A stretch of DNA of 64,000 nt. Source: Methanobacteriaceae archaeon. GTDB lineage: Archaea > Methanobacteriota > Methanobacteria > Methanobacteriales > Methanobacteriaceae. The notes under the pieces are model-generated. The model saw only the letters and a program-made list of their open reading frames with translations. It had not been told where the DNA came from and made no database searches. The position numbers were made by a program, and so were the translations under genes. The stretch lies in NCBI GenBank assembly GCA_030656015.1, contig JAUSNX010000004.1, positions 248,001-312,000 of the forward strand. The letters are read 5' to 3'. Every line of letters starts with the position of its first letter. Position 1 is the stretch's first letter. This document shows positions 54,851 through 64,000 of this stretch, one piece after another.

Positions 54851-55306
54851 ATGAAAATAGTGATGGCGACCGGCACTTTTGATCTCATACACCCAGGACA
54901 CGGCCTATTCCTGGAAGAAGCCAAAAAATTAGGTGGTGAAGACGCTAAACTAGTTGTTGTGCTGGCCAGGGATTCTACAGTGCGGTCCAAGAAGAGAATT
55001 CCAATTATAAATGAAAAACAGAGGTTGGAAATGGTTAAATTTTTAAAACCTGTTAATGAAGCAGTTTTAGGTAGTGAAACCGATATGTTTGAAGTTGTGG
55101 AAAAAATAAACCCAGACATAATCGCTATTGGCCCTGATCAAAAATTTGACCTGGATTATTTGAGAAAAGATCTGAAAAATAGAGGATTTAATTGTCAAGT
55201 GAAAAGAATTACGAAATATCATAAATCCAATTTAGATAGTTCTTGTAAAATCATAAAAAAGATTAAAAACAGCGAATTTGATGAAAATGCTTTTAAAAAT
55301 TGCTGA
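54851..55306 (+). CDS. ribL: FAD synthetase, archaeal RibL type
   Basis: 151 residues from ATG 54851, 5 nt after GGTGA; a GTG at 54842 lies inside that site. The cytidylyltransferase fold is clear: [20 protein letters not shown] (HxGH motif) and [13 protein letters not shown], with [17 protein letters not shown]. The archaeal RibL adenylates FMN to FAD and needs reduced cysteines; CQVKRI near 118 and CKIIKK near 135 are in the C-terminal part, as in MJ1179. It follows hisA by 132 bp and may be cotranscribed, although the pathways differ. Confidence 0.93.
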   Translation: MKIVMATGTFDLIHPGHGLFLEEAKKLGGEDAKLVVVLARDSTVRSKKRIPIINEKQRLEMVKFLKPVNEAVLGSETDMFEVVEKINPDIIAIGPDQKFDLDYLRKDLKNRGFNCQVKRITKYHKSNLDSSCKIIKKIKNSEFDENAFKNC

Positions 55307-55448
55307 AATCATTTTTATAACATTAATTTATTTATAAAATTAATTTATTTGTTATTTTTATTTAATAGCTAATTAAATTTTTTAATATGCATTAATTCAA
55401 TTGTACTAATTCAATTTATTTTATTTTGGACATAATTAAAAAAAAAAA

Positions 55449-57629
55449 TTAAAAAGGCAGTTCAATATAACTGCCCTTTATGTAAGCTGTTTTTGTATTC
55501 CAATTATTTATAACGCCAAGTTTGTTTTTAGAACTGGTTGCATCTGCGTCGTACCATCTATTGTCAATCAATAGCTGAGTCCAAATGTGTCCATAGATAT
55601 TTCCGCTGTTAAAAGTACATGAACCATGTACATATCTTGCTGGAATCCCTGCTGCCCTGGCCAATGCCACCAGGAGATGTGAATGGTCTACACAATTACC
55701 GGATTTTGCTATCACGGTTTTTACAGCCCCATATTTAGTATTATAATAGAAGTTATATTGCAAGTTATCCCTAACCCAATTGAAAATCTTCACAGCCTTC
55801 TCATAAGTCGAATTTGAACCATTAGTAATGGTTTTTGCAAGTGCAACTATGATGGGGTCTGTTGATTGAGAATTTTTGGTCTCTTTAAGATAATTTTGAG
55901 GGTTAAAAGGTGCAAAACTTATTTCCCATGAATCTATTTCTGTGTAACCCGGCAATCGCTCGTTTTGGCCGTAGAAATTAATGATTTTAGAAAATATGTA
56001 AGTCAGTGATTCATATTGAATTTTCCCTTTTGAACTGGTTACTGAACCTGGTGCGGTTCCAAAAGATTCTATATAGGACTTTACCTTCTTAACAATGTCT
56101 AAATATTCAGTCTGATTTAAGTTACCATTAATTAAATCTCCAGAGGAATTGAGGGGTGCTTTAACATTTAAATTAAATGCAGGAATTCCTGTTCCCATAT
56201 TTATAGCCGATATAGTATCTGCCATTATTTTAAGGAACTGTGCTATTGACAGTCGAGTATTTGAAATTTGAACGTCTGCTGGAAGTCGGTGGTTGGTTTC
56301 AATGTAAGTTTTTAGAGTATTGGCAGCGTTAATGATTTGAATAACGGTTGATGAAACTGAAGTGTTATTTCCTGAACTGCAATTAATAATTTGAGGGTTT
56401 ATTAATCCATATTGATACAGTATAAATCCTTTGGCACCATTTTTGAGAGATTGTTGTATATCGAAGCCTAATTCTGTTGAATTAAGTGTTGTTAACTGTT
56501 TGTCTGATTTATATGTCTGGATAAAATCCAGTACTGGTTTTCCGTTAGTTTTATTAACTATGTACTGAGTCATAGATCCTATCCAGGCGGAATCTTTATT
56601 ATTAATCCCTTTTAACAGTTTAGGGACCATATAATCAAGACATTGGGATAGTTTACCATAATCCTGTCCATAGTATTTGGAACTTTCACTGCTAGGCATT
56701 AATGTCCCAGACAGAGTAACATTTGGTTTAATAGCATTAATAGAACTAAAAATCTTTTGAACAAAAGATGTAATGGCCTCCGTACTGTTCGTATTCTTGG
56801 AAGCGACTCCCTCACCAACTCCCGAATAGCAAATGTCGTCCAGAAGAATTCCATCAATATTAAAGTTTTTAGTCACATTAACTATTTTAGAAACCAATTG
56901 ATCTCTGTAAGTACTATTAAATCCATAGCGAGTCTCGGTGTTATAGTAAGTCTTTTCAACCCATTTATAATGAGTTTTAGTGACCCATTTGTAAGATTTT
57001 TGGTAGCTGTATTTGTATCTGGTTTCATTGGTTAATTTATATTGAATTTTATATTTCCACACACCATTTGACTTATACCAAAACTTGTAAGGTGTTTTAA
57101 CCGTTACTTGAGATGGTGTTTTAATGGTTTTTGTGTAAGAAACCTTTTCTTTAACTGAGTAGGATACCTTTACATTTTTTTTGTAAGGTAATTTTACTGT
57201 ATATGAATATTTACCCTGGGGATCGATCCACTGACCTTTCCCATCTTTAAAGCATGCAATCCAAATATTTACTCTTATTCCAGAGTTATTGAACTTAGAT
57301 AGTATTCCATTGAGAGTTTTGGTATAAGATGACAATAAGAAATCGTTGTATTTAATGTAAACATCAGTAATGCCGGATTTTTTCAATGCTGTAGTGTTGA
57401 TACTGTTTATATCTTCAGCCTTAAGCCATAGTCCTTTAACTGAGGCTTTAGACTGGTTAATTACTGAATTATTGGATTTTTGAATAGTAGTTGTATTGTT
57501 AGTTACTGGAATTGAGTTATTCACATTTTCTGTATTAGATAGATTTGTAGAGGTGGCGTACGCATTATTCATACTTAACAGTGCTATTCCCAAAATGAGA
57601 AGCACTGCAAGCAATTTGCGTCGCTCCAT
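55449..57629 (-). CDS. Secreted GH-like, pseudomurein-binding and transglutaminase multidomain protein
   Basis: 726 residues. The signal peptide is RRKLLAVLLILGIALLSMNN then AYA. Residues about 65-440 are a glycoside-hydrolase-like barrel (GLWLKAEDINSINTTALKKS, VNIWIACFKDG, DGILLDDICYSG, SLKNGAKGFILYQYG), interrupted at about 140-245 by a Tyr/Lys-rich segment. Pseudomurein-binding-like repeats follow (about 450-600; HRLPADVQISNTRLSIAQFL, IQYESLTYIFSKIINFYGQN). The last about 130 residues are a transglutaminase-like domain with [20 protein letters not shown] (catalytic Cys), YGHIWTQL (His) and WYDADATSS (Asp). The last two parts recall pseudomurein endoisopeptidases (PeiW/PeiP), so wall remodelling is likely. 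GGAGG lies 6 nt before the ATG. Confidence 0.85.
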   Translation of the reverse strand: MERRKLLAVLLILGIALLSMNNAYATSTNLSNTENVNNSIPVTNNTTTIQKSNNSVINQSKASVKGLWLKAEDINSINTTALKKSGITDVYIKYNDFLLSSYTKTLNGILSKFNNSGIRVNIWIACFKDGKGQWIDPQGKYSYTVKLPYKKNVKVSYSVKEKVSYTKTIKTPSQVTVKTPYKFWYKSNGVWKYKIQYKLTNETRYKYSYQKSYKWVTKTHYKWVEKTYYNTETRYGFNSTYRDQLVSKIVNVTKNFNIDGILLDDICYSGVGEGVASKNTNSTEAITSFVQKIFSSINAIKPNVTLSGTLMPSSESSKYYGQDYGKLSQCLDYMVPKLLKGINNKDSAWIGSMTQYIVNKTNGKPVLDFIQTYKSDKQLTTLNSTELGFDIQQSLKNGAKGFILYQYGLINPQIINCSSGNNTSVSSTVIQIINAANTLKTYIETNHRLPADVQISNTRLSIAQFLKIMADTISAINMGTGIPAFNLNVKAPLNSSGDLINGNLNQTEYLDIVKKVKSYIESFGTAPGSVTSSKGKIQYESLTYIFSKIINFYGQNERLPGYTEIDSWEISFAPFNPQNYLKETKNSQSTDPIIVALAKTITNGSNSTYEKAVKIFNWVRDNLQYNFYYNTKYGAVKTVIAKSGNCVDHSHLLVALARAAGIPARYVHGSCTFNSGNIYGHIWTQLLIDNRWYDADATSSKNKLGVINNWNTKTAYIKGSYIELPF

Positions 57630-57947
57630 TATTGGCCTCCTCGTTACCAGTAAAATTGAATTTATCTGGTAAGATTTAGCTTGGTTTACATGACATATAT
57701 ATTTTTTATGAAAAAGAAATAGTCAGCTACAATTATTTTAAAGTAATTCAACCAATATTGATGTTTAAATCTTGAATAGAGAATAAATTAATCTTAATTA
57801 ATTTAATAAAAAAATTTTAAAACTAATAATTATTTGTTTTTGTTTTATAGTCCTTAATAAAGCAATTAAATAGCAGACGGGTCAATCTATAAAATAATCC
57901 ATAAAATAACAGGCCAATTTTTTATCTAAAAAAATAAAAAAATATAA

Positions 57948-58856
57948 TTAGAATGATATTTCAGGGTAAAAACCATGTATGGTTGCCGTTGCAGTATTCC
58001 AACTTTTAATTACTCCAAAAGTGTTACTGGAACTAGTAACATCGGCATTATACCATTTATCATTCACATATAACTGAGCCCAAACATGCCCATAGGTATT
58101 TCCACTGTTAAACTTACAATCACCATGACCATATTGTGCTGGAATGCCTGCAGCTCTAGCCAAGGCAATTAATAAATGAGAATGATCCACACAATTACCA
58201 ACTTTTGCTTTCAAAGTTTTCACGGCACCGTATTTAGTGTTGTAATAGAAAGAGTAGTCCAGATTATCCCTAACCCAATTGAAAATCTTTACTGCCTTCT
58301 CATAAGAACTATTCGTACCATTAGTTAATTTATTAGCAAGTGCAACTATAGTTGGATCAGTTACCTGACAGTTTTTAGTCGATTTCAAGTATTCTGAAGA
58401 ATAGGTGTAACCTGTTTTTGCAACAGATTTGTACTTAGTTTCATATACCCATTTATAATATTTTTTGTACTTGGTAACGTATTTATACGTGTAGAAATAC
58501 TTTGTTCTGTATTTACCATTCCAATAGTACCTTTTTTTAACTAAAACTTTGACTTTAACTTTGTATGATTTATAGTAAGCAACTTTGACATGAACTTTGT
58601 ATGGAACTTTGACATAGTAAGTATAGCTAATTTTTGGATCCGTAGAGCCTGCTTGAGTAGAAACTTTCTTTGCAGTCAAATTCGCATTAGTGACATTTTG
58701 AGTATTTGAAGTTGAATTCGATGTGCTCAAGTTTGAAGTCAAATTAGATGTTTGATTAGATGCATTTTGTTGATCTACAGCATTAACATCATTGATTGGC
58801 ATTACTACTGCTACAAAAAGTAACAAAAGTACTGCAATAAGCGAGTGTCGCTTAAT
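57948..58856 (-). CDS. Secreted transglutaminase-like protein with Tyr/Lys-rich segment; ATT start proposed
   Basis: 302 residues if started at ATT 58856; 292 from TTG 58826. The ATT follows GGAGG by 7 nt and gives [18 protein letters not shown], which aligns with the signal peptide of the paralogue at 55449-57629 (MERRKLLAVLLILGIALL). The TTG would start inside the hydrophobic core without basic residues. A Ser/Thr/Asn-rich linker (about 30-65) leads to a Tyr/Lys-rich segment (about 80-155, e.g. [17 protein letters not shown]). The C-terminal transglutaminase domain has [28 protein letters not shown] and WYNADVTSS. It lacks the binding repeats and barrel. It is probably a wall-acting isopeptidase or related enzyme. 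Confidence 0.82.
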   Translation of the reverse strand: MKRHSLIAVLLLLFVAVVMPINDVNAVDQQNASNQTSNLTSNLSTSNSTSNTQNVTNANLTAKKVSTQAGSTDPKISYTYYVKVPYKVHVKVAYYKSYKVKVKVLVKKRYYWNGKYRTKYFYTYKYVTKYKKYYKWVYETKYKSVAKTGYTYSSEYLKSTKNCQVTDPTIVALANKLTNGTNSSYEKAVKIFNWVRDNLDYSFYYNTKYGAVKTLKAKVGNCVDHSHLLIALARAAGIPAQYGHGDCKFNSGNTYGHVWAQLYVNDKWYNADVTSSSNTFGVIKSWNTATATIHGFYPEISF

Positions 58857-59731
58857 TTTACCGCCTCCATGCCAAGAAAATAACTATTAAATAATAGCCT
58901 TAAAGTTGAAAATATTTCAGAGAAATAGATTATTCCTCTAAAAATGCCATTTTAAGTCCCATTATTCAATTAAATAAGTCATGAACTTCTTGGACATGAA
59001 TTCTTTCACTATTGTATAACATATAAACTTTTTGATTTAAATCTGGAAAAAAAGGTGTATTAAAACTCTTTTTCTTAAATAAGGCATTCATAATAGTAAT
59101 CGAATTCAGTCAATCATAATATCTAGTATCAATATCTTTTTTTACAAGTTGATGGCCCATTAATGTTTATTTATAAAAAATAGAAAATAAATGCGAGTTT
59201 TTTAAAAAGTATTTCGACTTAGATAGGGTATAAATAATTTTAAAAATGAATTGGTTTAAATTAAAGCCATTATGAATAATTATTTTATTGAATACTGAAA
59301 TTTATAAGTATTCTGCTTAATTAAACATTTATAAACCTTTTTAGCTCGAAAAACAATTTTTTGATTATTTATTCTTAATTAATAATAAATCAGAACAAAT
59401 AGTTATCATATTCTGATTTTAACCAGCATTATACTCCAAAACTAGAATAGGAATTTATAATCAAGCTAAATTAAAATTAAAATTAAAATTAAAATTTAAG
59501 ATTAATTGAAAGATTGAATGCTCAACATTTGAGAAATTAGTATTAATTGCAAATAAACAATCCATATTTAATTGAATCTATATTAAATTTAAAAGAATCA
59601 TATAAATTAAAAATTAGATATAATGGTTTGTATAAAACAAAATATATTTGATTTGTATAATAATTAATAATAAATTAAATAACAAGCATATAGATTATAA
59701 TTTATAATCAATTTAATAAAATGGTGAAAAC
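58857..59731. other. 875-bp intergenic region between divergent genes
   Basis: This is the longest gap in the window, between the transglutaminase-like gene (minus) and argC (plus), so it must hold both promoters. On the minus strand, 58966-59091 is an open frame of 41 residues (ATG 59091; FNTPFFPDLNQKVYMLYNSE inside). It has in-frame but stop-broken extensions on both sides, has no ribosome-binding site, and may be a decayed gene. At 59468-59497 the unit AAAATT repeats five times. Nothing else was recognised. Confidence 0.35.
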
Positions 59732-60754
59732 ATGATAAAAGTAGGCATAATAGGTGCCAGTGGATATACTGGTGGAGAATTACTCCGTTTTTTGCATAAT
59801 CATTCACAGGTGGAAGTTTCAGCCATAACTTCACGCCAGTATGCAGATAAAGCTGTTTATAAAGTACATCCCCATCTAAGAGACTCTGATTTAGTTTTTC
59901 AGGACATAAAAGCATCTGAAATTGATGCAGATATTGTTTTCACAGCAACACCCCATGGAGCTTCCATGAATATTGTCCCGGAGATCTTAGAAAGTGGAGC
60001 AAAGGTAATTGATTTAAGTGGAGATTATCGTTACGATAATATTGAAACTTATGAAAAATGGTATAATCTAAAACACGCCCATCCTTTAGATGCAGTTTAT
60101 GGGCTTCCAGAACTTTACCGAGAAGATATTAAAAAGGCTAATTTAGTAGCCAATCCCGGATGCTTCCCTACTGGATCAATTTTAGCTTGTATGCCATTGA
60201 TTAATGAGAAACTTGTGGAAACCGTGATTATTGACGCTAAAACTGGAATAAGTGGTGCTGGAATAAATCCAACTCCAGCAACTCATTTTCCAAACTGCAG
60301 TGACAATGTAATTCCTTACAATGTGACCAGTCATCGGCACATGAGTGAAATAGATGAAAAACTCAATCAAAACGGTTCAGTTAAAGTTTGCTTCACCCCA
60401 CATCTTGTTCCAGTTATTAGAGGAATTTTAACCACAGTACACACCTTTTTAAAAGAAGGAATAAAAGACGATTTGAGTTCAGAATATTTGGAAGAAATTT
60501 ATAAAGAGTTTTATGTTGGCGAACCATTTGTAAAAGTTTTAGAAGATGGAGAAATTCCTCGCTTGAGTGCAGTTCGCGGATCAAACTTTGCACATGTCGG
60601 CTGTTTCCAGATCGACCATCACGGCCGTGTGGTGATTGTATCTGCCATTGACAATCTGGTGAAAGGTGCTTCTGGTCAGGCTATCCATAATATGAATCTC
60701 ATGTTTGGATTTAAGGAAAATGAATCCCTGGAATTTCTGGGAATGCATCCTTAA
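59732..60754 (+). CDS. argC: N-acetyl-gamma-glutamyl-phosphate reductase
   Basis: 340 residues. The NADP loop is [18 protein letters not shown]; the catalytic cysteine is in [31 protein letters not shown] and the C-terminal [20 protein letters not shown] complete the family pattern. It reduces N-acetyl-glutamyl phosphate to the semialdehyde in arginine synthesis. GGTGA lies 4 nt before the ATG. It stands alone; no other arg gene is present in the window. Confidence 0.97.
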   Translation: MIKVGIIGASGYTGGELLRFLHNHSQVEVSAITSRQYADKAVYKVHPHLRDSDLVFQDIKASEIDADIVFTATPHGASMNIVPEILESGAKVIDLSGDYRYDNIETYEKWYNLKHAHPLDAVYGLPELYREDIKKANLVANPGCFPTGSILACMPLINEKLVETVIIDAKTGISGAGINPTPATHFPNCSDNVIPYNVTSHRHMSEIDEKLNQNGSVKVCFTPHLVPVIRGILTTVHTFLKEGIKDDLSSEYLEEIYKEFYVGEPFVKVLEDGEIPRLSAVRGSNFAHVGCFQIDHHGRVVIVSAIDNLVKGASGQAIHNMNLMFGFKENESLEFLGMHP

Positions 60755-60958
60755 TTTATAGATTAATTTCTTCAAATTTTTTAAAATTAAAATCTATTGG
60801 ACTTTATTTTAAATTAAATTTGGAAATTAAATTTTTACAAACAATTCCAAAAATATTAATTAAATAGAATCATAACTTATAACAAGAGATTATTAGTTAA
60901 AAGATTTAAAATAAAAAAGCCTAATTGTAAGCTAAATTTAGAAATAATAGGTGTTTAA

Positions 60959-61453
60959 ATGAAAACAATTGTTTTGTATTATTCCCGAAGTAGAAAAACT
61001 GCCACTGTTGCTGAGACCTTGGCTGAAGAATTATCCGCAGATCTGCAAGAAATAAAAGATGTGAAGGAGCGTTCAGGAATATTAAATTATTTAGGCGCTT
61101 CTGTAGATGCATTCCGGGAAAGCAAGACCAAAATCACCCCTGAAAATTTAAATCTTGACAATTATGGAATTATATATCTAGGTTCTCCCACTTGGGCCGG
61201 GAAACCCTCTCCCGCAATAATTACATTTGTGGATAAAGCAGATTTGAAAGGAAAGGATGTAATATTATTCGCAACTATGGGTAATCAAGGTGCCAAAAGT
61301 GTTATAAAAAGAATGCAAGAAAAAATTGAGGCCAGAGGGGCTCGAATGGTTAATTCATTCAGTATAAAAACTAGTGGTAAGGAATTAATTGAAATAAAAG
61401 AAGAAACTTGGAAAAAGATAGGAGAATTAGATCTGAAGATCTATGGAAATTAA
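60959..61453 (+). CDS. Flavodoxin
   Basis: 164 residues of the flavodoxin fold. The FMN phosphate loop is YYSRSRKTATVAETLA, and YLGSPTWAGKPSPAIITFVD and ILFATMGNQGAKSVIKRMQE form the two further FMN loops. It is an electron carrier or small flavin reductase in the cytoplasm. GGTG lies 5 nt before the ATG. It follows argC by about 200 bp; the two could form one transcript, but functions differ. Confidence 0.9.
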   Translation: MKTIVLYYSRSRKTATVAETLAEELSADLQEIKDVKERSGILNYLGASVDAFRESKTKITPENLNLDNYGIIYLGSPTWAGKPSPAIITFVDKADLKGKDVILFATMGNQGAKSVIKRMQEKIEARGARMVNSFSIKTSGKELIEIKEETWKKIGELDLKIYGN

Positions 61454-62020
61454 TATTCAATAAGATATTTCTTCTTACTTTATTCAAAAAATTTAGAATA
61501 TATAATTTGTTATAATTTTTTTTTATTGAAATATATAATTTTTATCCCATCTATTTCATCTAAAGCTTTAAATCATCTGTTGATAATTATACACCAAAAT
61601 AGGTTTTATTTAATATTAATTACATGAAAAGCCATTATTAAAATATTAATCCAATCATCCCATTATTTAGTTTTAAAACTTTTTTTATAAAATAAAATGT
61701 AAAAAATATAATAAAAAATATAATAATATTCCCATTTTTAAAAACATTTGTGAAATAAGTATATTTAGTATAATATAGTACATAATTAAAATTGAAGAAT
61801 ATTTAATACATAAAATTTATAAAAAATTAATGGAGAAATAGAGAAATAAAAATAATCTGGAAATAATATAAATTAAAGAATAAAAAGCCATTTTAATCAG
61901 AAATAATTTAATCATGAAATAACTTGATTATTAATTTTTAATCATGTTAACAAATCCTGATTAAAAAATAGCAGATTATATTTATTTACAATCCGGATAA
62001 CTCGTTTAAACGGTGATTCA
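61454..62020. other. 567-bp intergenic region before secF
   Basis: This gap is very AT-rich, with stop codons in every frame. The only coding-like piece is a 20-codon minus-strand stretch near 61520-61580 (FKALDEIDGIKIIYF), too short to call. No hairpin, repeat or palindrome stood out. The secF promoter probably lies near 61980 (ATTATATTTATTTA at about 61975-61988). Confidence 0.4.
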
Positions 62021-62857
62021 ATGTTTAAAAAACTAATGGAATCATATAAACCATTGATTGCAATACCAGTAATTATCACATTACTATCCGTGATATTATT
62101 GGCATCGAATGGTTTAAATGAAGGTATAGATCTTAAAGGAGGATCATTGGCTGTTTTAAGCTTAGAAAAGTCCATAAGCTCCAATGATTTAAAAATAATG
62201 ATTGAAGATGGGCTTAATTCAACTGAAGTCAGTGTTCTTTCTATAAATAATAATAAGGCAACTGTTCAGATAGATAGTACTGCAGACGTAGAACAATTAG
62301 CAAATTTAATGAAAGGAACTGCTACTATTTCCAGTTTTAGTTCCGTAGGGCCCGTTTTGAGTGCACAGTCACTTACTCAAGTTTACTGGGCTGTTGGATT
62401 TGCATTTTTATTCATGTCCATAACAGTATTTATAATATTTAGAGAGATTGTTCCCTCCATAGCAGTTATTTTAGCAGCTTTGTCTGATATTTTAATTGCA
62501 TTAGGGGGAATGTCATTATTTGGAATTCCACTCTCACTGGCATCCGTGGGTGCCATTTTAATGTTAATAGGTTACAGTGTAGATACAGATATTCTATTAA
62601 CAACCAGATTACTGAAAGGAAAAGAAGGTACTTTAACAGAAAGAACTCTTGATGCTTTGAAGACTGGTTTAACCATGTCAGTAGCAGCAATAGCTTCAAT
62701 GGGAGCATTATACTTAGTTACAATATTCTTAATACCTCAAGCGGTTGTTTTAAGTAATATTGCTGCAGTTCTTATAATTGGTCTGGCCGCAGATATCATA
62801 GCTACCTGGCTCATGAACCTTGGAATACTCAGATGGTATTTGGAGGCAAGAACATGA
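62021..62857 (+). CDS. secF: Protein export membrane protein SecF
   Basis: 278 residues with six membrane helices. The N-terminal helix is followed by [20 protein letters not shown], the small extracellular P1-like domain, and the conserved [20 protein letters not shown] entering helix 2. Helices 4-6 include [20 protein letters not shown] and [16 protein letters not shown]. With SecD it uses the proton gradient to aid late steps of protein translocation; archaea keep SecDF without SecA. GGTGAT lies 3 nt before the ATG. Its stop overlaps the secD start by 4 nt (ATGA). Confidence 0.94.
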   Translation: MFKKLMESYKPLIAIPVIITLLSVILLASNGLNEGIDLKGGSLAVLSLEKSISSNDLKIMIEDGLNSTEVSVLSINNNKATVQIDSTADVEQLANLMKGTATISSFSSVGPVLSAQSLTQVYWAVGFAFLFMSITVFIIFREIVPSIAVILAALSDILIALGGMSLFGIPLSLASVGAILMLIGYSVDTDILLTTRLLKGKEGTLTERTLDALKTGLTMSVAAIASMGALYLVTIFLIPQAVVLSNIAAVLIIGLAADIIATWLMNLGILRWYLEART

Positions 62858-64000
62858 AGCAAAAAGGATTTAAAGGATTTATAAGGGACCGTAGATCCAT
62901 ACTGCTAATTGTTCTAGTCATTGGCAGTTTACTGGCCATTTCTGCTTTTGGTATTCAACAAGGGCTGGATTTAAAAGGTGGATCCCTTATCCAAATCCAG
63001 TTGGAAAAACCAGTTGATACAGATACCATGAACACCGTTACCAGTGTTTTGGATAAACGTCTGAACATATTTGGTGTAAAAGATGTAAAAGTAAGATCCA
63101 GTGGTAATCAATACGTCATTGTGGAAATTGCTGGAGTTCAACCAGACCAAGTGTCCAAAATTGTAGGTACTCCTGGTAAATTTGTGGCCAAAATAGGAAA
63201 TGAAACGGCTTTAAATGGGGCAGATATTGTTAGTGTGGAGGCACCAATAATCACTGACAACCAATATGCCGTTCCATTTAAAGTAAGTATAGGTGGAGCA
63301 GATAAATTTGCTAAAATAGCTAAAGGAAAAGCCGGTCAACCAGTTAATATGTATCTGGACGATCGACTTATAACTTCTCCCGAGGTTTCTGCAGAATTAG
63401 CTGCAGGAAATCCATCTACATCCGTTCAAATCAGCGGAGGAGCTGAATCAAAAGAAGCCGCGGAAGTTCAAGCTAAAGAACTGCAAACACTGCTTAAATC
63501 AGGTGCACTACCTGTTAAAGTTAAAATTGTTGGAGTAAGTAGTGTTTCTGCAGAATTAGGTAAACAATTTGCAGATGGAGCTTTTATTGCCGGAATATTA
63601 GCTATTTTAGCTATTTCCGCAGTCATAATGGTTAGATACCGAAATCCATTACTGGTTATACCTATTATCTTCACCACGCTGGCAGAATTAGTTCTAATTC
63701 TTGGTACAGCATCAATAATTCACTGGAGTATAGATCTAGCAGCCATTGCAGGGATTATTGCGGCCATTGGAACTGGAGTAGACGATCAGATAATTATAAC
63801 TGATGAAGTTCTTAAGGGAAAAAGTCTAAAAGATAGAAGAAGCCGTAGAACTAAATTCAAAATTAAAAGCGCTTTCTTCATTATCTTTGCATCTGCAGGA
63901 ACTCTTATTGCGGCCATGTTACCTTTAGCATATGTTGGTTTTGCAAGAGGAGCTACTGGAATTGGTGTTTTATCTGGATTTGCATTTACTACCATAATAG
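62854..64000 (+). CDS. secD: Protein export membrane protein SecD (partial, runs off window)
   Basis: The first 382 residues of SecD, with the 3' end beyond the window. Helix 1 ([20 protein letters not shown]) precedes [19 protein letters not shown] and the large extracellular P1 domain (about 40-240; [20 protein letters not shown]). The membrane domain begins near 245 ([20 protein letters not shown]), includes [20 protein letters not shown] and ends within [13 protein letters not shown] lies inside the secF end, 7 nt before the ATG, and the 4-nt overlap couples translation with secF. Gene order F then D is normal for archaea. Confidence 0.94.
   Translation, partial: MKQKGFKGFIRDRRSILLIVLVIGSLLAISAFGIQQGLDLKGGSLIQIQLEKPVDTDTMNTVTSVLDKRLNIFGVKDVKVRSSGNQYVIVEIAGVQPDQVSKIVGTPGKFVAKIGNETALNGADIVSVEAPIITDNQYAVPFKVSIGGADKFAKIAKGKAGQPVNMYLDDRLITSPEVSAELAAGNPSTSVQISGGAESKEAAEVQAKELQTLLKSGALPVKVKIVGVSSVSAELGKQFADGAFIAGILAILAISAVIMVRYRNPLLVIPIIFTTLAELVLILGTASIIHWSIDLAAIAGIIAAIGTGVDDQIIITDEVLKGKSLKDRRSRRTKFKIKSAFFIIFASAGTLIAAMLPLAYVGFARGATGIGVLSGFAFTTII

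Noticed and set aside
59468-59497. Regularly spaced AT repeats considered as a possible CRISPR-like array or origin
   Set aside because: The unit is only 6 bp, with no spacers, no conserved palindromic repeat, no cas genes, and no Orc1/Cdc6 gene nearby.

Overview
The window is AT-rich DNA from a methanogenic archaeon of the Methanobacterium type (Methanobacteriales). The evidence is: a 67-residue archaeal histone, cofactor F420 (cofH), methanofuran (mfnD, mfnF) and methanopterin (beta-RFAP synthase) biosynthesis genes, archaeal lipid genes (carS and a probable tetraether synthase), transglutaminase-type wall proteins with pseudomurein-binding-like repeats, archaeal TATA boxes, and Shine-Dalgarno sites of the GGAGGTGA/GGTGAT kind. 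The exact species cannot be told from the sequence.

Positions 1-10600 are an accessory defence island. A type I restriction-modification operon on the minus strand reads hsdR, a SEC-C protein with a HEPN-like RNGIIH motif, hsdS, hsdM. It is followed by a DUF4258/DUF2283 pair with its own promoter and palindromic operator candidate, a MNT nucleotidyltransferase overlapping a 56-residue protein, and a second hsdS. Around these lie remnants: a nonsense-interrupted antitoxin beside a RelE-like toxin, a 3' fragment of a HepT-like HEPN toxin, and a decayed ArsR-like regulator.

Positions 10700-33400 hold mixed metabolism and stress genes: an extradiol-dioxygenase-family protein, a TetR-controlled iron-sulfur/flavodoxin operon with a clear TetR-type operator, a secreted beta-propeller protein, a frameshifted GH26-like hydrolase, two orphan PAS histidine kinases, Hsp20, a site-2 protease, Elp3, deoC, cofH, the histone, rubrerythrin, and a tRNA-Val/tRNA-Phe pair.

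Positions 33400-52600 are mostly minus-strand: three paralogous zinc-ribbon membrane proteins, a tRNA methylthiotransferase, pcm, a LeuD/HacB small subunit, beta-RFAP synthase, a Tes-like radical SAM enzyme facing carS, mfnF-mfnD-wecC, wecB, a DUF460 protein and truA. Positions 52800-64000 carry a DMT transporter, hisA, ribL, two secreted transglutaminase-like proteins with unusual Tyr/Lys-rich segments, argC, a flavodoxin, and secF-secD (secD runs off the end). No rRNA, CRISPR array, insertion sequence or replication origin was recognised.

The points most worth checking are: the HEPN-like protein inside the restriction operon; several genes whose ribosome-binding site and N-terminus point to ATT, ATA or CTG start codons; the Tyr/Lys-rich insertions in the wall proteins; the zinc-ribbon membrane cluster; and the placement of the Tes-like gene opposite carS.
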